From positions 1 to 17,140 of the forward strand of contig NZ_RKLT01000043.1 in the NCBI RefSeq assembly GCF_019599505.1: a stretch of 17,140 bases of DNA. The letters run 5' to 3'. The position numbers and the translations under genes are program-made. This document shows positions 5,839 through 12,460 of this stretch, piece after piece. Each line of letters opens with the position of its first letter. The first letter of the stretch is position 1. Below the pieces are notes generated by a model. It worked only from the letters and a program-made list of their open reading frames with translations. It was not told the origin of the DNA and made no database searches. This DNA comes from Haloarcula nitratireducens (GTDB taxonomy: Archaea; Halobacteriota; Halobacteria; Halobacteriales; Haloarculaceae).

Positions 5839-6621
5839 CTATTCCGTGCTGTGCTCTTGGACCGGTTGCAATAGCGGACGTTTACTCTCTGTGGCGAGGT
5901 CACTCCACGAGACAGAGCCCTGTTCAACGATATTCTCGGGGGCTAGTGCGGGATCACTCAAAATCAAACCGGCAGTGAACTCCGGCGGGCGGGAGTGCTC
6001 GGAAGGGGCCGGGGCCTCACCGACTGGGTTTGCGCCGGGCCCGGATGCAGAACCCACGACAATACTCCCAACCATGCCGAACAACTCGTGTGGGGCACAC
6101 ATGATATTGTGCACACCCTCCGTGTCGAAGGTGTAGAGCCAGTAGTCACCAGCCGCTAATATTGGCGAGGAGAACGGCGGAACCCCACTGGGAACGCGTT
6201 GTGTATACCCGAAGGCAGGGTGATAGGCGTTGATATTGTGATGGGGGGTTGCCATGTTGAACCGCACAGTGTCACCAACATCAATCGCTAGTCCCGTTGG
6301 CTCGAAATAGAACTCCGGAAGTGGAGCCTTCTCGCGTGGCCGAATCTGGAGGTTAATCGTGTGATCCGCTTCGACGGGCGGTGATTCGTCTTCGGTCCCA
6401 ATGTATCCGAATCGTGGGTCGATTGACTGACTATCCGTCTGCTGTGGCGTTGGTGTCTGTTGCATAGGTGTAGATTCAGTGTTTGTTTCGGCAGAGCTAC
6501 CTGGCGAACTAGCACAGCCAGCGACGGCTGGCATTGCCGCTGCACCGACGGCCGTCAACAGCCGCCGACGAGTCACCGAAACATTCGGTGACCGCTTCGT
6601 CGTCTGCGGGTTTTCTCGCAT
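5839..6621 (-). CDS. Tat-exported lipoprotein cupredoxin (halocyanin/plastocyanin-like)
   Basis: This 260-residue protein starts at ATG 6621. The twin-arginine signal TRRRLLTAVGAAAM (17-30) runs into a lipobox AVAGC, with Cys36 as the probable lipidated residue. A Ser/Thr/Gln-rich spacer (37-68) typical of haloarchaeal surface lipoproteins follows. The cupredoxin domain is at about 85-190. Type-1 copper ligands can be read as His127 or His128 in ATPHHNINAYH plus the C-x2-H-x4-M group Cys175, His178, Met183 in MCAPHELFGM. Such proteins carry electrons on the outer face of the membrane. The extra C-terminal stretch (191-260) is unlike the short halocyanin end. A TATA-like box at 6645-6655 is well placed. 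The redox partner is unknown. Confidence 0.88.
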   Translation of the reverse strand: MRENPQTTKRSPNVSVTRRRLLTAVGAAAMPAVAGCASSPGSSAETNTESTPMQQTPTPQQTDSQSIDPRFGYIGTEDESPPVEADHTINLQIRPREKAPLPEFYFEPTGLAIDVGDTVRFNMATPHHNINAYHPAFGYTQRVPSGVPPFSSPILAAGDYWLYTFDTEGVHNIMCAPHELFGMVGSIVVGSASGPGANPVGEAPAPSEHSRPPEFTAGLILSDPALAPENIVEQGSVSWSDLATESKRPLLQPVQEHSTE

Positions 6622-6644
6622 TCCAGTTCAGACAAAACACATTT

Positions 6645-6655
6645 CCATATTATGT
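6645..6655 (-). promoter_or_regulatory. TATA-like box of the cupredoxin gene
   Basis: The minus-strand ACATAATATGG lies 24-34 bases before the ATG at 6621, which agrees with a leaderless transcript. Confidence 0.5.
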
Positions 6656-6755
6656 ATGATGGTATCAACAACATGTTCGCTTACCGTTCATTATATTATG
6701 GGTTATTCGATAAGAATGGGAGATGTAGCGTCACTTCGATACAAACTAAACATAG

Positions 6756-6848
6756 CTATCTGAACGTAGGCTGGTGTATGGACTGACAGACGATGGTCAG
6801 GACGTCTGGGCGACGATCGAGGCACCGAACATGGTTGATGCCGGATAA
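6756..6848 (+). pseudogene. Winged-helix-like C-terminal remnant
   Basis: A plus frame opens after TAG 6753 and reads LSERRLVYGLTDDGQDVWAT, then IEAPNMVDAG and TAA at 6846-6848. The Y-x-L-T-x-x-G-x-x-V/A segment is the usual wing and last-strand pattern of haloarchaeal winged helix-turn-helix regulators (family knowledge). The recognition helix and everything upstream are missing, so this looks like the tail of a deleted regulator gene. The match is short and chance cannot be excluded. Confidence 0.35.
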
Positions 6849-7053
6849 CAATCCAGACGCAAGCGCTGGTCATCACTCATCTCGTGGTGGCAATTCGGTC
6901 CAACAGTACTGACAGAACCGCCGCGGCGCACGCGCCCTGTCTTAGTGTTCGCAAGAATATATCCAGAAACAACCGCTCAAGAGGAGTGCGGACTTTCCCT
7001 GACTCGCCAATCAAGCGCTTAGAGAGTCTCCTGAGAGCGAATGACCGACTGCA

Positions 7054-7371
7054 TTACTTCACACTTTCCTCCTGATTCACTTGATCGGTCGATGGGACCT
7101 GTGTCTCGATCTCGAGGAGCTCGATTGCTTCACGGATGAAGAACGCCACCGAATCAGGATCGTCAGTGTCGAGTGCTTTGTTCAGCAGTTGCGCTATCTC
7201 TTTTCTATTTTCGAGGTGGAGGATTTGAAGGGCCTCTCGGATGTGATAGTTCGTTGGTTCAGTGTCGTCAACGTCGAGTGCCTGCTCTAATACATCGAGA
7301 ACCTGTGCATGGTCATCGGCCACTGAAGGCGAGTCTGCACGGTCGTGGTTGCCGTTGTTCCCTTCTGGCAT
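7054..7371 (-). CDS. Small acidic protein of two tandem 35-residue repeats, function unknown
   Basis: This 105-residue acidic protein starts at ATG 7371. After a polar N-terminus (1-22) it contains two copies of one helical unit. Unit 1 spans 24-54, with LEQALDVDDTEPTNYHIREA. Unit 2 spans 59-89, with LNKALDTDDPDSVAFFIREA. They align without gaps at a 35-residue offset and share the ALD-x-DD and IREA-x-x-x-L positions. Each unit appears to be a helix, an acidic D-D turn and a second helix, giving a small helical-repeat protein. The tail is polar. No catalytic residues, signal or membrane segment can be seen. It lies upstream of and divergent from the histidine kinase gene. I do not recognise a named family. 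Confidence 0.65.
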   Translation of the reverse strand: MPEGNNGNHDRADSPSVADDHAQVLDVLEQALDVDDTEPTNYHIREALQILHLENRKEIAQLLNKALDTDDPDSVAFFIREAIELLEIETQVPSTDQVNQEESVK

Positions 7372-7728
7372 AGCTAGGATACCGCTTTTGCGAAACAGGT
7401 GGGTCCCTTTATCATAAGAGCGTAATTTATCGCTCCGTGTGAACGTGTTTCGCAGTTACAGATTGACAGACTCGGTAGTTATAGCTGATGGCAGCTTGTC
7501 TCTATTCTTCTCGATATGATTTTTCGCACTGATAGATAAGTAATATCCTGCACTATCCGAGTCAGTGCCCGAATTCCAGCGATGAGCAGTCAAAGAATAC
7601 CTGCAGCAGCCATATTCGCGGGGCAATGGCTCGCAGAAGATGCCCACAGACCACCGCTAGAGTGATATCCACCGGTTCTGACCCCCGACGATTACAAGTG
7701 TCGTGTTCGTCGATACAGTATACACCGA
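7372..7728. other. Divergent intergenic region with inverted repeats
   Basis: No gene is supported. A 63-codon minus frame (7456-7647) lacks haloarchaeal composition, and a 27-codon frame at 7583 has no support. Two inverted repeats are visible: GACTCGG at 7469-7475 with CCGAGTC at 7557-7563, and GCACTGA at 7526-7532 with TCAGTGC at 7562-7568. The region separates two divergent genes and probably holds their promoters, but I cannot place a clear TATA box. Confidence 0.35.
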
Positions 7729-9147
7729 ATGCCAGTGTCTGCTGACGACGAGACTCGAATTCTGCTCGTAGGATTAGCCGACACTATCGACCGGCAGCTT
7801 ACAGCGGAGCTCAATAACAGGGGTTTCGAAGTCGAAAGCGTCTCCGCTGCGTCAGACTGTCTTCGCCGAGTACGAAAAGGCGATGTTGACGGCATCATCA
7901 GCGAATATTCACTGCCCGAGTTCGATGGCCTGCAGCTTCTCAGGTCACTTCGCATGTCACAGCCGGATCTGCCGTTTCTCGTGGTTCCTGCAGACGGGTC
8001 CGAAACAATCGCTGGTGAAGCACTTGCTGCCGATGCAGATGGGTATGTCCCAGCAGACAGCAACCTAGAGACGATCGTCACCCGACTTCAAAACACTCTC
8101 CAAGGCACGACCGCCCAAAGCGAAGACGAAAGTCAGTATCGCTACCGCAGTATCGTACAAACATCTCCGTTCCCAATAAATATCTTCGATGGAAGTGGAG
8201 AAATCATCTGGTGTAATGATGCTGTGCTCGACTTACTCGATACCGACTGCCGTGAAGAGTTACTCGGAGAGTCCATCTTCGAATTTATCCATCCGGACGA
8301 TCGAGAGAACGCTCGGGAGGAAATAACGGCAGTTATCGAAGCCAAAGAGTCGACAGGACCAACTCAGATGAAGCTTCGAACCGCGGCTGGCGATATACGA
8401 TATATCCACGTCTCGACTGCTACTGGTTCCTTTTTCGGCACAGATATCGGCCAAGCGATTATCGTTGATCTCACGGAGCAAGAGGAACGAAAGCGACAGT
8501 TGCAGATTTTCGAGCAATGGCTTCGCCATAATATCCGCAACGAGATGACTGTGATTCATGGCATGGCAGCAAGTATTCACCAAGGCATTGTTGACGATTC
8601 CACTGACTGTGCCCGTCGAATACAAGACCATGCTGCACACCTCGTTGAACAGGCGAACCATGAACGGAAGATTGTCAGCCTCATTTCGGAGCGGTCCGAT
8701 CCAGTCGTAACAGATCTCATGTCTGTCGTTGATCGGCAGGTGGCGAAGTGTCGTGATACGTTCCCCACAGCTGATATCGAGATCACACAACGAGCAGAGA
8801 TCACGACGAGAGCGGTTCCGGAGATCGACGATGCGATTCAGGAACTTCTGGACAACGCGATTCAACACAACCACACCGACACACCGGTCGTCCGACTCGA
8901 ACTGGAACGGGCTGCTGAGAACAACGGTATTTTGCGGATACTCGATAATGGTCCTGGAATACCAGATAGAGAGACGAACAACCTACTCATTGACCAGGAA
9001 ATTACCCCACTCAGTCACGGAACAGGACTTGGACTAGTTTTCGTCTATTGGGCTGTTCGGCGCTCCGGAGCTAGAATTACGTTTGACACAAACGACCCTC
9101 ATGGAAGCCGTATCACACTTACCTTTCCGCTCGCTGCAGACAACTAA
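7729..9147 (+). CDS. Histidine kinase with degenerate receiver, PAS and HATPase domains
   Basis: This 472-residue soluble protein starts at ATG 7729. Residues about 9-125 form a receiver fold, but it is degenerate. The phosphoacceptor position reads SEYSLPEFDGLQLL with Glu59 where Asp is usual. The acidic pair at the end of strand 1 is replaced by LLVGLAD, and the late Lys is missing (DGYVPADS). A PAS domain (about 135-255) follows, ending in DLTEQEERKRQL. The kinase core is intact: H-box LRHNIRNEM with His267, N-box ELLDNAIQHN with Asn376, G1 DNGPGIP (406-412) and G2 HGTGLGL (430-436). Haloarchaeal kinases commonly carry N-terminal receivers. Here the receiver probably acts as a fixed or non-phosphorylated module. 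No response regulator is adjacent; partners are probably encoded elsewhere. Confidence 0.9.
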   Translation: MPVSADDETRILLVGLADTIDRQLTAELNNRGFEVESVSAASDCLRRVRKGDVDGIISEYSLPEFDGLQLLRSLRMSQPDLPFLVVPADGSETIAGEALAADADGYVPADSNLETIVTRLQNTLQGTTAQSEDESQYRYRSIVQTSPFPINIFDGSGEIIWCNDAVLDLLDTDCREELLGESIFEFIHPDDRENAREEITAVIEAKESTGPTQMKLRTAAGDIRYIHVSTATGSFFGTDIGQAIIVDLTEQEERKRQLQIFEQWLRHNIRNEMTVIHGMAASIHQGIVDDSTDCARRIQDHAAHLVEQANHERKIVSLISERSDPVVTDLMSVVDRQVAKCRDTFPTADIEITQRAEITTRAVPEIDDAIQELLDNAIQHNHTDTPVVRLELERAAENNGILRILDNGPGIPDRETNNLLIDQEITPLSHGTGLGLVFVYWAVRRSGARITFDTNDPHGSRITLTFPLAADN

Positions 9148-9362
9148 TAACGTCACAGCGCACCGCACTGGCCTGTAACGCTGCCATCAGGTGACTACAC
9201 GGCCACTATTCTTTTTGACGACTCTCCCGACCATTCAGTCTACCAAGTGGGTAATCCACACACAACTCGCCACGACGAGTCCACCGGAACACAGTGAACA
9301 GTGTGCGCTTCGACCAACCCGAAAACTGCGGCTGTCCCGGATAAACCCACGGAAACAAAATA

Positions 9363-10052
9363 ATGTCAAATAGTGCTCACCCAGCGAAAGGCGCTCCCGT
9401 CGATATCGATGGTGCGATCGCCGAACGCCCACGAGAGATCCGACAGTATCCATTGTTGGATGCGGTGTATGCCCGCCATGACCAGCTTATCGGCGAGTGG
9501 GCGCGCGGCAGAACGCTCGAAATCGCACACGGCCAGTACGCCCATCCCACCGCTGACGTCGCAGTGGACATCTTTGCCGAGAACGCACACGCAGCCCAGT
9601 GTTCGGCCGCCGTCAGCGACGCGAGACAGTTACCGTTTACCACCGACTCGTTCGAGACAATCATCGGGAGGCGTTTCTTACATCACGTCCCAGCTGAGGA
9701 CCGACTGCAGCTCATCGAGGAGTGCAAGCGAGTGCTCAAGCCGGGCGGCCGACTCATCATCTTGGAGGGAACGCCGGGCCTGTATCGGCGGGCGGTCAAA
9801 GGTATCGGATTCGCTCTCGGTATCCTTGGTGAGGACAGCGACGACTACGGCCACTGTTCGGCGGCGGAAATTCGAACACTCGTCGACGAAGCGAATCTGT
9901 TGACTGACGTTAACCGTGCGCTCGGGTCACCGCTGATGCCTCTGGCGATCGGGACACACGATTCACTCGCCCACCTCGGCGAGCTCGTCAGTCAGACGCA
10001 GCTCGTCCGCTGGTGGACATTGCATGTTGCGAGAGTAGATCGGGAAGGATAG
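9363..10052 (+). CDS. Class I SAM-dependent methyltransferase (Methyltransf_11 type)
   Basis: This 229-residue protein starts at ATG 9363. The Rossmann-type methyltransferase core can be followed: motif I at 51-60 (TLEIAHGQYA), an acidic strand end at VAVDI (66-70), SDARQLPFTTDSFETIIG (85-102) as motif II, HHVP (107-110), and RVLKPGGRLIILEGTPG (123-139) as motif III. Motif I is weaker than the usual E/D-x-G-x-G-x-G, with AHGQY in place of GCGTG, so cofactor binding may be altered. The substrate cannot be read; the family includes methyltransferases of small molecules, quinones and lipids. The AT-rich GGATAAAC (9339-9346) lies 17-24 bases upstream. It stands alone between a kinase and a UspA-like gene. 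Confidence 0.82.
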   Translation: MSNSAHPAKGAPVDIDGAIAERPREIRQYPLLDAVYARHDQLIGEWARGRTLEIAHGQYAHPTADVAVDIFAENAHAAQCSAAVSDARQLPFTTDSFETIIGRRFLHHVPAEDRLQLIEECKRVLKPGGRLIILEGTPGLYRRAVKGIGFALGILGEDSDDYGHCSAAEIRTLVDEANLLTDVNRALGSPLMPLAIGTHDSLAHLGELVSQTQLVRWWTLHVARVDREG

Positions 10053-10419
10053 ACCCCGTCATCCATTGTATCAATACGAAGGCTGTTCAATCCGAGCGAG
10101 CCGGAAGCCTGTAATTCCTCGACGAGCGCCAGAGATGTTCATCGCGGTGAGACAGCGCGCTGACTGTATAGCATCCCAGCGTGCTGGAAGCGGAGCCAGC
10201 ACGAATGGGGTGCAGCGGACAATACTAAGTAAACGATGAGCGATGGGAATCAGAGCCCTCTAACTTCCGAACTTTACGAACTGTCATTCCTTAATTTCAA
10301 CCATCTATACAGTACTGATACCGAACTATTGTTATTATTGCATAATATTCTTTAGTTTGATAATGGGCTCGGTGAAGTTAAGAACCGGTTTTGCTTACTG
10401 ACTTACCTAGAGGAATTAG
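10053..10419. other. Intergenic stretch with hairpin and AT-rich promoter zone
   Basis: No gene is supported. A minus frame near 10070-10140 reads SLALVEELQASGSLGLN but has no good start or conserved context. The right half (10260-10400) is AT-rich and ends in the probable promoter of the next gene (TTTGCTTACTG near 10389-10399). The hairpin at 10180-10203 is listed separately. Confidence 0.4.
10180..10203 (+). terminator. Perfect 8-bp-stem hairpin after the methyltransferase gene
   Basis: CGTGCTGG pairs with CCAGCACG around an 8-base loop (AAGCGGAG), about 128 bases after the methyltransferase stop. No T-run follows. It could be a terminator, an RNA processing structure or part of an unannotated RNA; the function is inference. 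Confidence 0.3.
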
Positions 10420-10869
10420 ATGACCGACCTTACGACGATTCTTGTCCCAATCCGGTATCCACTCACTGACGAGAGTGCCCGAACCCTTGCGGCCGCTGGT
10501 CGGCTCGCTCACGACCAGGCACCAGCGAATCTGAAAGTCCTTCATGTCAATCTGTATCAGACGAGAGACAAGACGAAAACAACGGAACTCACCCGAGCGA
10601 TCTCGTCAACGCTCGATGGCGTTGAAGCGTCAGTAGCCACACGTCAGGGATTTCTTGTCGAAGAAGAGATCCTCGAGGAAGCCATCCAAACGAACGCAGA
10701 TATCATTGTAGTTGGCGCAAATCAACAGGCCAATTGGCGACGGCTCTTGCGTCGGCTGCTCCAGAGTAACCCTGAAGTCAGCTCATTTCTTCGTGAGAAC
10801 ACTACAGACGATACCGATATCTGGGAAGTCGACGCGACGACTGACACACGTGCTGTCGAACCGGCGTAA
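10420..10869 (+). CDS. Divergent UspA-like protein
   Basis: This 149-residue acidic protein starts at ATG 10420, with GAGG 6 bases upstream and an AT-rich promoter-like segment near 10389-10399. It has the UspA plan: first strand TTILVPIRYPLTDESARTL, second strand LKVLHVNLY, GVEASVATRQGFLVEEEIL, and the last core strand ADIIVVGANQQANWRRLLRR. The ATP-binding motif G-x2-G-x9-G-S is only partly kept (GANQ in place of GxxG, no following GS), so nucleotide binding is doubtful. The Asp- and Thr-rich tail (about 128-149) is an extension. It has no obvious operon partner. Assignment to the UspA superfamily is good; a specific role is unknown. Confidence 0.78.
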   Translation: MTDLTTILVPIRYPLTDESARTLAAAGRLAHDQAPANLKVLHVNLYQTRDKTKTTELTRAISSTLDGVEASVATRQGFLVEEEILEEAIQTNADIIVVGANQQANWRRLLRRLLQSNPEVSSFLRENTTDDTDIWEVDATTDTRAVEPA

Positions 10870-11060
10870 CACCAGCTAAGAGTCCACTCATAGTTGGACA
10901 GATTTATAGCTCTGTTTCAGCCGATATGTCCACTCTCAAAACGTCTCAATGGGTACGATAACAGTTATCGATGAGCAAGGCGTACTAGAAGTTAGCGCTC
11001 ATAACGCAGTCGCACTAGGGAAGTGTGCTCGTCTGCCAGGCGCATGGAAGGGGGAAAACC

Positions 11061-11480
11061 ATGACACCGTCAACAGAGCGGAACAAAGAACTGATCGAGC
11101 AGACATGTGACGCGATCAACGAACAGGACAAAGATACCTTTATGTCTCTTCAAGATCCCGAAATTGTCCATCACCACGGGTCAGAGGTGCGTTACGGTGT
11201 CGAAGCAGTCACCGATCAAGTCTGGTCAGCGTTGGACGCATTCCCAGATCTCACAATAACTCCAGAAACGATTCTCGCTGAAGATGATCTGGTTGCACTA
11301 CGGTATACGCTGACAGGAACGCATAATGGAGAGTTCAATGGTCTTGCGCCGACTGGGAAAGAGTTCCAAGTTTCTGAGATGAAGATATACCGGGTGGACG
11401 ATGGGAAAGTCGCAGAAGTCTGGACGGCAACGGACCAGCTTGGCCTCCTAACACAACTTGATGTCGTCAAAGCACCGTAA
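11061..11480 (+). CDS. SnoaL/NTF2-like protein (ester-cyclase or polyketide-cyclase type)
   Basis: This 139-residue protein is read from ATG 11061. An in-frame ATG at 11025 adds 12 residues, but MTPSTERNKELIEQTCDAIN is the usual beginning, and a purine-rich GGAAGGGGG ends about 7 bases before the ATG at 11061. The NTF2-fold pattern is clear: a long first helix, DPEIVHHHGSEVRYG, a helix VWSALDAFPDL, and strands ALRYTLTGTHNGEFNGLAPT and SEMKIYRVDDGKVAEVW. The GEFNGLAPTGKEF and DDGKVAEVWTATDQLGLLTQ segments are typical of SnoaL-like proteins. Members act on small hydrophobic or polyketide-like substrates, but many are of unknown function. TTTATAG at 10912-10918 could drive a longer transcript. 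Confidence 0.85.
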   Translation: MTPSTERNKELIEQTCDAINEQDKDTFMSLQDPEIVHHHGSEVRYGVEAVTDQVWSALDAFPDLTITPETILAEDDLVALRYTLTGTHNGEFNGLAPTGKEFQVSEMKIYRVDDGKVAEVWTATDQLGLLTQLDVVKAP

Positions 11481-11534
11481 TTACTGCATTAAACTTACTC
11501 ACTAATTAGGAATTCGACAGACCAGTTGCGAGTG

Positions 11535-11777
11535 TTACTGTATCCAATAATCGATCACAATTCGAGTGTCGCGTGCGGGCTTCATCTTATGCATGTCTCC
11601 TAATGGGAAGGCACGCTCCTCTTTGGGTGACGACTCAGGACGTAGCCGACGCAACATTCGATCGATTTGACTCGAGAGTCGGGCTTCTCTCACATCGTCG
11701 CGGAGATAGAGTATATCTGTGCTATCGCCATCGTAGCGGACCGTCCCGCGGTGAAAGTCACCGGCCTTGCGTTCCAA
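11535..11777 (-). pseudogene. Truncated DUF7522-like haloarchaeal protein
   Basis: The frame from TTG 11777 gives 80 codons; it stays open upstream only to a stop at 11808-11810. The text GTVRYDGDSTDILYLRDDV (11-29) and the later AFPLGDMHKM match my memory of the haloarchaeal DUF7522 family, which has VRYD...YLRDD and LYPLGDM-type signatures. Relative to that family the C-terminal strand and tail seem cut short (ending RIVIDYWIQ) and there is no ATG or GTG start. A truncated or decaying copy is the best reading. A functional short form using TTG is possible. The protein is more basic than neighbouring genes. Confidence 0.45.
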
Positions 11778-11874
11778 GTATTTGTGGAGGCGATCAAGAG
11801 ACAGTATCTAGAGATGCACATACAACAGCAAGAATCTGGTCATCGAATCAGGAGTATAATTCGAGAACTAAACT

Positions 11875-12090
11875 ATGCTGGCCGCTGGGCTGTCACTCCT
11901 GACAGTCACCTCCACAATCGCGATTACCTCGTCTGCCAGCAACAGACAGCACAGTAATACGTTTTCAGAGCGAAGAAAAGGAGACAAGATGGAAATGGGG
12001 GTGGGGGTGAGGGTGGAACGTAGCCGGTTTCAGGTGTGGGGTGGTGCCTCTATACCGGCCAAAATATACTACGGGTTGGTTACGGGTTAG
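11875..12090 (+). CDS. Possible small secreted or membrane protein, weakly supported
   Basis: This 71-codon frame starts at ATG 11875. Residues 1-23 (MLAAGLSLLTVTSTIAITSS) look like a cleavable signal or membrane anchor. The remainder is basic and Gly-rich (MEMGVGVRVERSRFQVWGG) and includes the translation of a G-run cluster. The basic composition is unusual for a haloarchaeal protein, and there is no clear TATA box. It may be a remnant or chance frame. The surrounding 11810-12117 contains no better gene. Confidence 0.25.
   Translation: MLAAGLSLLTVTSTIAITSSASNRQHSNTFSERRKGDKMEMGVGVRVERSRFQVWGGASIPAKIYYGLVTG
11996..12016 (+). other. G-run cluster, possible G-quadruplex
   Basis: The plus strand has GGGGG-T-GGGGG-TGA-GGG-TGG at 11997-12016. 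That is three runs of three or more guanines plus one pair, with a further GGGG about 22 bases downstream. A two-tetrad or long-loop quadruplex could form in high salt. Confidence 0.35.
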
Positions 12091-12117
12091 ACGTGCTGCC
12101 CTAACAATCCGGTACGA

Positions 12118-12399
12118 TCAAGACGACTGCGCAGGTGACGAATCGCTGGACTTCAAGGAAGAGCTCAGAGCATCTGCACTCCTCTGTTGGGTAGTGAGTG
12201 TTATCTGAAACCCAGCTAAGAGCTGATCGACTGCCTTTTTATGTGCCTCTTTTCGTTTCGCTATCGCCGTGGGCCTGACCTCAGAGTCGTCATACACGTC
12301 GAACGCGTCTATCGGGATCTCTATCGCCTCTTGGTCGGCGAGATGGTCGCGTGTCACCGCGAGCAGGCAATGGATGTGAATGAGCTCCTGCTTTCGCAT
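12118..12399 (-). CDS. UPF0058 family protein
   Basis: This 93-residue protein is read from ATG 12399. A longer frame to 12489 exists, but the family begins exactly at MRKQELIHIHCLLAVTRDHL. A TATA-like CTTACG lies about 25-30 bases upstream of 12399. The conserved signature VRPTAIAKRKEAHKKAVDQL (residues about 41-60) matches UPF0058, a small helical family widespread in archaea and of unknown function. The Ser-rich, Gln-rich tail (about 66-93) is a likely disordered extension. It lies 61 bases downstream of the large Bat-like regulator on the same strand, so co-transcription is possible. Confidence 0.88.
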   Translation of the reverse strand: MRKQELIHIHCLLAVTRDHLADQEAIEIPIDAFDVYDDSEVRPTAIAKRKEAHKKAVDQLLAGFQITLTTQQRSADALSSSLKSSDSSPAQSS

Positions 12400-12460
12400 G
12401 GGCAAGTACTGATACTCATCGTAAGTAGTGATGACGCCACAACAATCCGGCAAACACCTG

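Larger units (their letters stand above)
6622..7053. other. Gene-poor stretch between cupredoxin and repeat protein
   Basis: The left third is AT-rich and holds the cupredoxin promoter. The middle holds a short winged-helix-like remnant (6756-6848, listed separately). The rest (6850-7053) has only basic, Ser/Arg-rich frames without haloarchaeal composition. I see no gene there. Confidence 0.45.

Noticed and set aside
8260..8874. 204-codon minus frame inside the kinase gene
   Set aside because: It lies wholly antisense to conserved PAS and kinase motifs and is rich in Cys and Arg, as expected of a shadow frame.
10949..11110. 53-codon plus frame (MGTITVIDEQGVLEVSAHNA) 31 bases after TTTATAG
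   Set aside because: The start and spacing are attractive, but the frame overlaps the SnoaL-like gene by 50 bases and loses protein-like character there. Kept only as a possible leader ORF.
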